Source of the DNA: Ipomoea triloba
Taxonomy: Eukaryota; Streptophyta; Magnoliopsida; Solanales; Convolvulaceae
Direction of reading: 5' to 3'
Assembly: GCF_003576645.1 (NCBI RefSeq)
Contig: NC_044929.1
Coordinates: 4,680,753-4,744,752, forward strand
DNA length: 64,000 nt
The notes below the pieces were generated by a model. The model saw only the letters and a list, made by a program, of their open reading frames with translations, did not search any database and had not been told where the DNA came from. The position numbers were made by a program, and so were the translations under genes. Within the stretch, counting starts at the first letter, position 1; every line of letters begins with the position of its first letter. Shown piece after piece: positions 50,073 through 60,779 of this stretch.

Positions 50073-53000
50073 CTAAATCTGAAGGTCAGCAGCTATAGAA
50101 GCTGCAAGGCTAAGAACTTCGAATGGTTGTTTACCCTTAACCGCCCTTACTGTTGATGGGCACGAGTCTGTTATCCAAAAGTATGCCATCCCATTCCCAG
50201 GATTACCTGAAAGTTTTTAATGGAAGGGAGAAAAGAAGACCAAATCATATAACAAATTGAAATGGGCATGTATTGCAACTTTAAGTGGTTCCAACATCCA
50301 ATATGACAGAAGGAAAAAGAATGAGGAATCATAATGCAAAAGGATGTTGAATGGCTAAGGTATATACTTGTGAAGAAACACGAGTAGTTACAGTCTTATA
50401 GATATAGAATTTAGCAAAAAAAAAAATAAAAAATCATACCTCCTTTGTCGTGTTCAAAACGCTGCCATGACTTGTTCGGAAAAATTCCATGGGTCACATA
50501 GGCACTTATCTTTTGTGCTCCATGTTTGGCCAACACTTTCTGTATACTCCCATGACGGGTAAATATGACATGTTAAATGAGAAAAAGGAGCAGAAACATG
50601 GCAGTCTAATTGGGAGGTAAAGTATTTCCACTGTGGGTCTGCAGGACTGTTTTATTTTATACACAGGCTAAAGCTATAGGACTAATGCTTATTCATGCAT
50701 TTATATTCTAGAAAAAATGTCATATGCATTTCAATACTTATCAAGAATGTTAGAAGTAGAAAAAAGTGAATCTGCACCACCACCAGGTCTTGGTGTTGGG
50801 GAGACAGAATAAATAGACTGATTTGACAACCACTGGACTTTGGAAAAACAAACAGGTTGAACAAATGTTCATTTGCTTAGCATTAACAAATACCAAATAA
50901 CAAAATTGATGAATAGCATACCATCTAGCTTCTCACCTGACATTCTATTAAGGTGCCACCAGATTGCACAAGATCATCCACTATCACAACATGACGTCCC
51001 TTAGGTTCTCCCTCCTTCAAACGAACAATTCTCTGTTCACCTTCCCTCACTTTGGCACAAACAATCTGACAGTTAACCAATACCCACCATATCAATCAGT
51101 CAGTGTATTATGAAGTTTGTATATCCATAGTAGGAAAATCGCTTGTATCAAAAGCATACAATTGAACAGTTATGTAAAATAGTATGAATGAACAGGAATG
51201 CAGAGAAAGAAGCATTGGATATATACAACTAACGCAGAAACAAATGCGATAGTATGGAGCATAAAGCATAACAAGAGAGAGAAGCCTAGAACTCTTGTTG
51301 TCAGTGTTTGAGAACTATGGAGCATTAACATCAGATTTGAGAGTACCGTGGGGAAATGCTGCAGCTGCTTATGAAAGCGTTTCCATGCACCATCATCAGG
51401 AAATGCTATAGATATCTACAGCAGGAAGGAAAGGGAAAAGCAATTATCAGAACAGGAACCAATTTAAGCATTCAACATTTAACGTTTTGAACCAAGCAGA
51501 GTCCAATGTGATACCTAGTTTACAGTTCAGAAATGAAAATTAGACCATTTCCAATTATTGAAAAACAAAGAGAGAGAGACCATCAGGTTCAGGTCCATGA
51601 GAATCCAAATTTCTTTGTAACGAGCATGGAGAAAATTACATTGAGAAGAGAACTGTATCAGAGCTACAACTTCTTGAGCTCCTTAGTAACCCAACTGCAG
51701 GCATACACTTAAATGCACCAATCAGCTAGCACAAAAGCTACTAAGACTGATTGTGTAGGAGAGGAGTTCTCATTGAAGACACTAATTTTGAGAATTCCAT
51801 GCGTATCAAATTTGTAATGGTCTACAGTTCCACTGTTCCGGGATTATCAATATAGGATAAACTACCAGCCAAGCAGACGTTTGTATCATTCAAATCGCAA
51901 CGCTACTTACAATATCTTGTTCTTCCCCTTAGATGTAAAGGTTCAGGAGCTACATCTATGTTTAGACTACATTTATAGAAGATTTTACTTGTAAAGCATT
52001 AGCAAACTATTACAAGTTTATATATGAATATATTAGTAAACCCTTAATATTTTTAAGTTTGAAACTATTCATAGAAATTAAATACTAAATGGATCCTAGA
52101 GTCAACTTAGGTTTTAACTTATCCAACAGAGAAAAAGATAATAACATAAAATAAATCTCACATTGTCAGAATCAGGGAGCTGTTGAAGCCTGTTTAGGAG
52201 TAAAGGAATTCCACTTTCAAAGCATGGTAATATATTGTCACCAAAGTAGAACCTTTCCTGAGATGTTACAAGATGAATGGGAAGATCAGAGATCAGCTCA
52301 AGAAGATAAAGAATTAAAGATCATATGGAATAAACAAAACGCATCAAGATCACTAGTTCATTTGCACAACCAGAATTCAGCACCCACCTGCAAGGCATGT
52401 ATGTCAAAAGTTACTAAACTAGTTGGCCCCCCTCTAGAAATTGGAATATTTGACAAGATCCTAGCAAGAGTAAAGGCTGTAGCAACATCGCCTTCATCCT
52501 CCATACGTTCAGATGTACCCGTTGGGAAAAACGGAAGGACAAGGGTGAATGAGGAGACAAAGAGCTTTGGCAATGCATATATAACAGATAATTGCTCAAA
52601 TATGACTCCTGGGGAGCTAAATGAAGCAAGAAATGCTACATGCTGTCCTCGAATACCAGGAGCGTTAGATATGAATAAGTTGGGAAATCCATCCTCAAAT
52701 GTCCTGAATTAGAAAGTATCAAACCCAATTCAAACAAAGATCAGATTAGTAAAATCATAAAAGTCAATAATAAACACACTGGAGATCAAAACAGTAGCCA
52801 TCTATGAAATGTTGCCACCTATAATCATCTATGACACCTCATATTGCCTTACATTTCTTTATGCATATAATGGCCAATAAATCTCTAATCTGTAAGCTTA
52901 AGTAAGAAATAACCTTTTCTTCCCCAAAAGGTTGAACCGAACCCCAAGAGTCCCACACCCCAGCCCAATAGAACATTTGGGAAAATGTAAATCACGGTAG

Positions 53001-53978
53001 GTCAGTTGTAGGGCCAAATACAGGTGCGCTCGAGGGATCTACCAACTTTGGCATAATCCCCGGCTGCCGAGTTTCAAACCTTTTCTAGAAATATTATTCC
53101 AAGACAAACAACCAAATAAAGTAACCCCAATAGAAACGAAACTTACGACAAATGGCATTAATTTAGATAGATAACATAATTCCAGTGTTCTTGAAGCTCT
53201 AGTACATATTATCAATTTCTGTGGCACAAATGCACGATATCACAAAAAACACAAACCTCTATAGAATTTACAGTGTTCTTGAAGCTCTAGTACATTTTAT
53301 CAATTTCTGTGGCACGATATCACAAAAAAAAAAAAAAACACACACACACACACAATTCTATAGAATTTACAAAAGGAAGCACATCCTATAGATCGAATAG
53401 AAACGTACGACAAAAGGCATTAAGTTAGCTATAGATAGCATAGTTCCAGTGTTCTTGAAGCTCTAGTACATTTTATCAATTTCTGTGGCACGATATCACA
53501 AAATTCTATAGAATTTACAAAAGGAAAGGCATCATAATTTTCAAAGGTTTAATCAGTACGCAAATTCCTTAATCAGGTCAACCAAACACTGAATCTGAGT
53601 CTTTGAGTAAATGGATTACGGATACCTCCAAGTGATGCTACGAAGCTCAATGGCATCAGATTGAGCCGCGATTCGCTCAGCGAGATCCTTCATTTCCGCA
53701 CAGTAGAAGAGGCACACCTTCTTGGAGCTCTTCAGAGCCGATTCCAACGCGGCGGTGGAAGCCATTGGGATCGAATTGGTTGGAGGCGGTTTCAGGATAA
53801 TGTGAATGGGGTCGCTGCCGGGCACGCAATCAACGGTCCACCTCCGACTCTGCTGCTGCTCGAAGCTACTGAAGTCGCAGCGAATTGGAGACTTGGCGGA
53901 TCGGAGAAGGACACAATTGGAAATTCCGGTTCGGGTGCGGGATAATCGGAGGGCCGGTGAGGGCGTTTTGAGTGACAT
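50073..53978 (-). CDS. PRS: Ribose-phosphate pyrophosphokinase (PRS3/PRS4 type)
   Basis: Seven exons, minus strand: 53626-53978, 52388-52703, 52162-52257, 51347-51415, 50937-51065, 50440-50539, 50073-50206; 398 residues. It makes PRPP from ribose 5-phosphate and ATP for nucleotide, His and Trp synthesis. Visible: [62 protein letters not shown] and the PRPP-binding loop [14 protein letters not shown]. It matches the plant class II, phosphate-independent branch. From Met72 (53765) the protein would be 327 residues, close to cytosolic PRS4. From Met1 it gains a Ser/Arg-rich, acid-poor leader like an organellar transit peptide, as in PRS3. No disabling change is seen. Confidence 0.92.
53160..53525. 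repeat. Three imperfect copies of a sequence in PRS intron 1
   Basis: GTGTTCTTGAAGCTCTAGTA followed by CAATTTCTGTGGCAC occurs at about 53184, 53273 and 53451. A preceding ACGACAAATGGCATTA block is present for copies 1 and 3, and a following TCTATAGAATTTACA for all three. An A-run and (CA)n separate copies 2 and 3. Confidence 0.85.
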
Positions 53979-54539
53979 GATTGGAAAGCCGTCAAGATTG
54001 CGACGTCTGTTGGCGGCGGAGCGAGAGATACGGTGGAGCTAATGCGCTGTCGAGAGAAGCGTTCTTTGCGGATTTAGACAGATAACAATTTTGCTCGTGT
54101 CACTATTTAATCAACCACCATTTTGTTAGTTAGGTAGAATTTTACAAAGAGCGGTTATTCTACGGTTTTAGACATATAACAAATTTGCTCGTGTCACAAT
54201 TTAATAATTATGAGTATATTAAAAGTATTAGATTTTAATTAAAAAAATATTTTACGTTTCATGTGAGACAGTTTTATACAAGGCTTATTTGGAGATGAAT
54301 ATCAATAATATTGCGTATTAATTTTCTTCTTTTAAAAAAAATCTTTAAACTTTTGTTTTGATTCCAAAATTATAAATATCAAAACAACGACATCAATATT
54401 AATTTTAATTTCAAATTTTTAATTTATGAAAAATCTCACCCAAAAAAGGTGAACTAACTCTCACGAATTCTTTGCACACAAATAATGTCTAAACGATCAT
54501 TGGTAAGGACTCTATTGATCTTCTATCGCGGTACATCTA
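53979..54539. other. PRS upstream region
   Basis: The first ~80 bp are GC-richer and probably hold the 5' UTR and core promoter of PRS on the minus strand. AT-rich beyond about 54080. A CTCGTGTCAC-A/T-ATTTAAT motif occurs twice (about 54095 and 54189). Confidence 0.45.
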
Positions 54540-55134
54540 ACTTGACCTAGGAGCATAAGTGGTCGGACCTGGGCCGGTCTCGTGCTGGACCTAGCCCGAG
54601 CCGATCTCGTGCCTGGGCCTGAGCCTTTCGTGTGCTGGTCCAGGGCTAGGCCTAGAATTTCTCCATCCAACTTTTACAATATGCAATAGTATCCCGCAGA
54701 AGTCATACGGGCATACGGCGATTGTAGCTCCATGAAACCAACTAACACGTCCTTAGAGTCACATCTAACTTTAACTTTCCAAATATATTTGTTGCTAATC
54801 CATTCAAGACCCCTCATGAAAGCCAAACTTTCTACCTCTATAGCATTGTCGCCTGAGTGTTTGTGAAAAAATCACCGCACCACGTACCCCAGCTATCTTT
54901 CAAAACTCCACCACAACTAGCTACATTTGAACATAATTTGTAGCAACCATCCTCTTGGTGATCCAATGTGAGAAACACATCGTTGTGAGCTTGCTGGTAA
55001 TTCTCCTTCGTGTTCAGATTCTCAAAAGCTTTTATGATTTCACTACGCAAATCTTTAAGACAATCACGTTTACGCATGGAGTCCATATCAATTCCATTAA
55101 AGTCAAATTGTTTCTCCATCTCTAAATCCACCAA
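54540..55134 (-). pseudogene. LINE RNase H relic
   Basis: A minus-strand frame from 55134 runs through DGCYKL and GGVLKDSWGTW, matching the start of the RNase H domain of plant LINEs. After a frame change near 54850 it continues with EVESLAFMRGLEWI and CDSKDVLVGF. The frame break and missing reverse transcriptase mark it as a dead fragment. About 54560-54660 is a GC-rich GGCCTGGGCC-type patch of unknown origin. Confidence 0.6.
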
Positions 55135-55402
55135 ATTGCAATGGCAAACATATTTGGCTACATGCTATAATTAGTTTCAATTTCGTTCAGATTTGGTTCA
55201 AAATCACAACATGCAAGTTCTACCAATTTTGTCCTCTACATGCATGCCAGAAATCCACTACTTTGGCCTCTAACCAATCCTTATCAACAACCCATGAATC
55301 CTTCCAAATTTGGTTTCATTTCTTCCCTTTACCAAGAATCTAACTTCTTTCTTTAATGTCCGTAAAGCTTTAATAATTCATTGTCAACATATGAAGTTAT
55401 TC
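55135..55402. other. Flank between LINE relic and MULE element
   Basis: AT-rich, no gene. Ends with the first copy of the 10-bp target duplication (55393-55402). Confidence 0.5.
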
Positions 55403-56050
55403 AATTGTTATGCCGTGGACCCGGGTGCACCTTGCAATGTGCACCCGGGTCCTTAAACGGCGTCGTTTAGACGCTGGGTGTAACGGTGCTGTTAGTGGCA
55501 CCGTTTCACCCAGCCAATCACATTATTATTATTTTTTTTTAAATATAAAATCCATCTTCTCGCGCAAGTTACAACCTTTCTCCTCCCTTCGCCGATACAC
55601 TCTGCAAGCTACAGCCATCGCGATACACTCTGCAAACCCATTTTCGCCGCCGATACACTCTCCATTCCTTCGCCGTAAAAGCATCACGTCGCCGTAAAAG
55701 CATCACGTTCGCCGGAAGTTCTTGAAACTACACTAAGCAGCAGTTTTCCGATTTCAACGCCGACGAGCATTTCGCCGACGATCAGCAGTCGTTCACTGCA
55801 GCACTACAGCACTCGTTCACTACAGCACTATAGCACCAAGCATTTCGCCGACGATCAAGCAAGCAACAGGTATTTCTTCACATTTTGGGATTTTAGTTCA
55901 AAAATTTTACGATATATTCAATGTTTTGTGATTCTTGTGAATGTGAGGTTTTCAAAATGTGAATATGGAGAATATGATGTGAATGTGAGGTTTTCAAAAT
56001 GTGAATATGGAGAATATGAAGCGTGAAAATGGAATTCAAAATGTGAATAT

Positions 56051-56500
56051 GGAGAATATGAAGCGTGAAAATGGAATTTCGAATGTCTAAATGCATAACA
56101 TTGATAAATATAATTACAAAACATATTGCCCATGAAAATGTGTGAATGTAGAGTGTTAAAACTGTGAATATAGAGCATTGCTTCTGTGAATGTAGTGATT
56201 TGAGTGTGTGAAAGCATACCAGTGTTGATATAGGTACTAAACATATTGCCCCTTAATGTGTGAATCTAGAGTTTTNGGAGAATATGAAGCGTGAAAATGG
56301 AATTTCGAATGTCTAAATGCATAACATTGATAAATATAATTACAAAACATATTGCCCATGAAAATGTGTGAATGTAGAGTGTTAAAACTGTGAATATAGA
56401 GCATTGCTTCTGTGAATGTAGTGATTTGAGTGTGTGAAAGCATACCAGTGTTGATATAGGTACTAAACATATTGCCCCTTAATGTGTGAATCTAGAGTTT
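56051..56500. repeat. Exact duplication around single N
   Basis: 56051-56275 and 56277-56501 are the same sequence, separated only by N at 56276. As with 21203, this looks like overlapping contig ends joined without collapse. Confidence 0.85.
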
Positions 56501-56547
56501 TCAAAATGTGAATACACAGTATATGGTATGTGAATCTACTGTATTGA

Positions 56548-57200
56548 ATGTGTGAATATGAACCTTTCAGAATGTGAATCTAATGTATTGAATCTGTGAA
56601 TATATGGATATGAATGTGTGAATCTATAACATGTAGTAATATAATTAAGGATATGTGTGAATATGAACCTTTCAAACTGTGAATCTAATGTATTGAATCT
56701 GTGAATATATGGATATGAATGTGTGAATCTATAACAGATAGTAATATAATGTGTGAATATGAACCTTTCAGAATGTGAATCTAATGTATTGAATCTGTGA
56801 ATATATGGATATGAATGTGTGAATCTATAACAGGTAGTAATATAATTAAGGATATGTGTGAATATGAACCTTTCAAACTGTGAATCTAATGTATTGAATC
56901 TGTGAATATATGGATATGAATGTGTGAATCTATAACAGATAGTAATATAATGTGTGAATATGAACCTTTCAGAATGTGAATCTAATGTATTGAATCTGTG
57001 AATATATGGATATGAATGTGTGAATCTATAACAGGTAGTAATATAATTAAGGATATGTGTGGATATATAACTTTCAGGATGTGAATCTAATGTATTGAAT
57101 CTGTGAATATATGGATATGAATGTGTGAATCTATAACAGATAGTAATATAATGTGTGAATATGAACCTTTCAGAATGTGAATCTGTAGTTCATCATGTGT
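56548..57200. repeat. ~100-bp tandem repeat array (TGTGAATATGAACCTTTCA...)
   Basis: Units begin GTGTGAATATGAACCTTTCA at about 56548, 56655, 56751, 56857, 56953, 57055 (diverged) and 57151. Each unit contains AATCTAATGTATTGAATCTG and ATATATGGATATGAATGTG. Alternating unit lengths come from an optional TAAGGATA segment, giving a higher-order two-unit pattern. Shorter degenerate TGTGAAT repeats extend on both sides (55930-57270). Confidence 0.9.
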
Positions 57201-57721
57201 GAATCTATAGTTCATAAGGTGTGAATCTATCACTATGTAACTGTGAATCTATAATTGTATAAGTGTGAATCCAAACATGAATACTAAATTCGAAAAAAAC
57301 CTGCAATCGAAGATGAATCCAAACATTAATCTACTGCCTCTGCCATCATTGAAGAAGAGTTGCAAAGAAGAATTACGATGGTGAATGAGAGAACTGCAAT
57401 GATGAATCAAACAAAGGCGATGAATCGTTTTGCGAGAATTGCGGCGATGATGAATTGTTTTGCGATGATGTTGCGACGATGATGAATTGATTTTCGATGA
57501 TGAATTGATTTGCGATGACAAATCGCCTTCCGTTGATAGCCTGAATTGTTCTCCCGCTGAATATGTCGATAACCGCCTGCTACTGCTCCCAAAACGCCGT
57601 TAACGGCGTTAATTAACAAAATTTTTTTTTTAAAAAAACGCCATTAAACGACGTCGTTTTTGACCCAGGTGCACCTTGCAATGTGCACTTGGGTCCACGG
57701 CATAATTTGCGGAAGTTATTC

Positions 57722-58606
57722 TCTTGGGCTTCATGCTTTCAATGTTGATGGATTTAATTAATCTGAGGGTCCGAACTATTAAAACCAAATAAATAATAGT
57801 AATAGTAAACAGATAAGAACGGTAGATAAATGAGTTATTACAAGATGATGTAATGCTACTACAATGGTCTCTTAAGACAAGGAGTGAGAATATGATGTCT
57901 TTAACAAGACAAATACAATGCTTTTATATTGACAAGCTATTCAACCGCCCCTGCGAAAAGGGGGGTTGTTAACTTGGACCGCGCGCCCCGAGCTCCCCTT
58001 TGACCGAGTCACAATACCGACCTGGGGTCCGCAACCCGGCCAGCCGAGGCCCCAAGGTGCCGACTCGGGGTCCACGTCAACCACGACCTGAGACCCAAAC
58101 CGAGGTCTAATGTGTCGACCCGGAGTTGACACCCACCACGGTCCAAGGCCAACCCGAGGTCCAAGGTGCCGACCTGGGGTCGACACCAACCACGGCCCAA
58201 GTCCTCCGAAGTTATGGAGCCATGGCCTATACAGAGCTTGATCTTGGGCCCGGGTTCGCTCGAGTCCTCCTTGCTCCGCTCTTCCAGATCGGTTCGCTCC
58301 GCTCCACTTCCTAATATATCCATCAAATGTCATTGCCCCTGCCATTATATTTTGTTAACATTACCTTTGTTTGAAGATGATCACTCCTAGTGGTGATCCT
58401 CCATCCTACTTTTATGATAAACTCAAGATTCATATCCAATGCTTTGCGTATACCCAGTCGCCCTTGTTATTTTGGCTTTGTCACTTCCTCCATCTAACTA
58501 AGTGACACTTACAATTTATCAAAGTGTTTCCCAAGAAGAAAGTTATTAAACTATATATTCCTTTTAAGTGTTTTTTTTTAAGTATCTCTTTTATGTTTCG
58601 CCATTG
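57722..58606. other. Spacer with GC-rich minisatellite
   Basis: About 57950-58290 is strikingly GC-rich. At 58015-58200 a ~54-bp unit built on CCGACCTGGGGTCGACACC and CCAAGGCCAACCCGAGGTCC repeats about three to four times. Open frames on both strands through it are repeat-derived and match no family I recognise. The remaining sequence is AT-rich without genes. Confidence 0.55.
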
Positions 58607-58867
58607 TTCATCTATATAATTATGTACATTATGAATTTCAATTCACTATGTGTATGTGTATTATGTTAAATGTTTATGTGTCCTCAGTTATATAATTATG
58701 TGCATTATGAACATTAATTCTATACTTTATGAAGTCAAATTCTGTATATTAGATCAGGGCCCACGATATAACGATGGCATATTTTCCTTATAATAATTAA
58801 CTACGGCTTGAACTAAACCATGCCATTTGGTCCCAAAATATTATAAGCCCAACAACAAAGCCTCATT
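58607..58867 (+). repeat. Left copy of ~260-bp direct repeat
   Basis: Matches 60403-60668 in order and orientation, with about six substitutions and one internal replacement (TATTTTCCTTATAATAATTAA here, a 17-A run further on there). It includes GGGCCCACGATATAACGATG. The right copy leads directly into the SBDS leader, so this copy looks like duplicated SBDS promoter sequence. Confidence 0.9.
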
Positions 58868-60402
58868 TGAAAGTTGTATTTTTAGTGGTTTAATTTGTGA
58901 GTGTCGTCCTCTAGGAATGGCTAGGAGGGATTTGAGTAGCAAGGGATTAAACACGAGTTCATCAAGTGTTTGAAAGCTAACCAAAATGATTATTTGATTG
59001 CATGAGATCAAGACAAAACAAGTAATTGATGTAAGAAATAAACAATGATAAACATGAGGATTTAAATCAAATAGCAATGCACAAATACTTCTATAATGTT
59101 CTAAGGTTCTAGGCTAAACAATGCTAAACAATGAAGTGAGGGAATCGATTCAATGCCAATGCCACTCTCGTGGATATTAGCTACCACCAAAGTTCTAATC
59201 CCATTCTCATAGCAATTAGACTAGATGAGACATTTAATCAAGCACATTGTGTGCATAATCCCTTCCAACTCCCCTTTCTCAAGAGCAAGTTAGAAATGTG
59301 GAAAGGATTGGCCATGGTGAAACCCTATTCTCATAGGTGAAACACCAATTCCATAGATCACTTGAAATGTTGGATCCTAACCAAACAAGTGTCAATTAAT
59401 TCCCTAAGTCCACAATCACATTCATACTAAAACCAATGCAAAACCTATATTAAACAATTTAATTCATGTAAGCATTTATACAAGGCAATTCAATTCAAAT
59501 CCCTAAAGGATTTAACTACTCATAATGGAATTGCAAACTAAAACAATTGGAATAATAACAATGAATTTAAATACAAAAGATATTTGAGAATTAAAAGGAG
59601 AAGAAATTAGAATTATTACTTGAATGAATTTGTAAAAAGCAAATCTGAAATTGAAGTTTAATGTGTGATTACAATGGAGAATTGTTCCTAAATCTTCTTC
59701 AAAAGTAATGGAATTACAAAGGATTTATGTTCTAAAGTGTTTCTTGAGAGAAAAGCAAAAAAAAAAAAAAAAAAAAAAAACTTAAAGAATTTGAAAGATA
59801 ATCTAAAAATAAAGCCTATAGCTATTTATAATTGAAGAAATCGCGCCCAAAAATCGCCACTAATTTGCCTGATCACGATGCTGGTCACGGTGTGACCACC
59901 ATCGTGACCAGCCACAACTTTGCGGATTTCAGTAGTCACTTTGCTGGTCACGACGTGACCGACAGAGTGACCACTGAAATCAACAAAGTGGTCACGGTGG
60001 TCACTGTGGAGGTCACGGCATGACCTCCACCGTGACTCCCGTGACCACTTTCTGATCAGCGATCGTCAAGCTGCTGGTCACGGCTAATCAGAATGTTGTC
60101 AAGGGTGTCACTCTGCTGGTCACGGTGTGACCAGCAGCTTGACATCCTCCCGGTGGTACGACTTGACTTAATTCTTTGCTCCGTTGGACTTTGTTATGAT
60201 TTTGGCCATTCATTCTTGCACCATTTTTCCTTGAAATCATCCCGATTCGCTTACATTTTACGCTTCAACATGCTTAAGTCCCAATTTTCAATCCTTGAGC
60301 CATAAACACCTGAAATACGCTTTGTTCTTGTACAAACACCTGACATTCACTTAGAAATTAGTACAATTAAAGCATATTTATAGGTTAATTCACGACTTAT
60401 CA
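58868..60402. mobile_element. 1.5-kb TG...CA insertion (candidate solo LTR)
   Basis: The sequence exactly between the two direct repeats starts TGAAAG and ends TTATCA, as an LTR would. It has no coding capacity, contains a long A-run (59757-59780), and carries the GTCACG-rich array at 59871-60145. A solo LTR of a gypsy-like element is the best guess, but a normal 5-bp target duplication is missing and no internal region is present to confirm it. Confidence 0.45.
59871..60145. repeat. Array of GGTCACG / CGTGACC palindromic motifs
   Basis: More than ten GGTCAC or GTGACC occurrences alternate in orientation, many as GCTGGTCACG...GTGACC arms. Segments such as GGTCACGGTGTGACC and GGTCACGACGTGACC are near-perfect dyads. 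An open frame at 59832-60023 reading VTTIVTS / VTDRVTT is a by-product of the repeats. Confidence 0.85.
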
Positions 60403-60668
60403 TTCATCTATATAATTATGTACATTATGAATTTCAATTCACTATGTGTATGTGTATTATGTTAAGTGTTTATGTGTCCTCAGCTATATAATTCTGTGCA
60501 TTATGAACATTAATTCTATACTTTATGAAATCAAATTATGTATATTAGATTAGGGCCCACGATATAACGATGGCACTACGGCTTGAACTAAGCCATTCTT
60601 CAAAAAAAAAAAAAAAAACCATGCCATTTGGTCCCAAAATATTATAAGCCCAACAACAAAGCCTCATT
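60403..60668 (+). repeat. Right copy of ~260-bp direct repeat
   Basis: Partner of 58607-58867; ends 112 bp before the SBDS start codon and adjoins its probable TATA box. Confidence 0.9.
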
Positions 60669-60678
60669 GCCCAGAGGC

Positions 60679-60688
60679 CATATATAGA
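60679..60688 (+). promoter_or_regulatory. Probable SBDS TATA box
   Basis: CATATATAGA, about 95 bp upstream of the start codon, just outside the right direct repeat. Confidence 0.45.
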
Positions 60689-60779
60689 TTTAGCCCAATC
60701 TAAGAAGTGACTAGAAAAATTAGTTGAAGGGAAAACAACGGCAACTCATTGATCGATCGGCGACTGAGAGAGAGCAGAG

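Larger units (their letters stand above)
55403..57711. mobile_element. Non-autonomous MULE-type element, 2.3 kb
   Basis: Ends contain TTATGCCGTGGACCCGGGTG (left) and the complement of ATTATGCCGTGGACCCAAGT (right), each followed by a hairpin-capable GTGCACCTTGCAATGTGCAC. A perfect 10-bp direct repeat GAAGTTATTC flanks it (55393-55402, 57712-57721), as expected for Mutator-like elements. Inside the ends, complementary AAACGGCGTCGTTT-like and AAACGACGTCGTTT sequences occur. The centre is TGTGAAT-rich tandem repeat. No transposase is encoded. About 225 bp appears to be a false duplication (see 56051-56500). Confidence 0.75.

Noticed and set aside
56548..57200. Regular direct repeats resembling a CRISPR array
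   Set aside because: Units are contiguous tandem repeats with no unique spacers, in a plant nuclear context inside a transposon.
57941..58345. 134-residue minus-strand open frame and overlapping frames
   Set aside because: Generated by a GC-rich ~54-bp minisatellite; sequence is repetitive without domain resemblance.
59832..60023. 63-residue open frame rich in VT repeats
   Set aside because: It is translated from the GGTCACG dyad array; no start context, no family resemblance.
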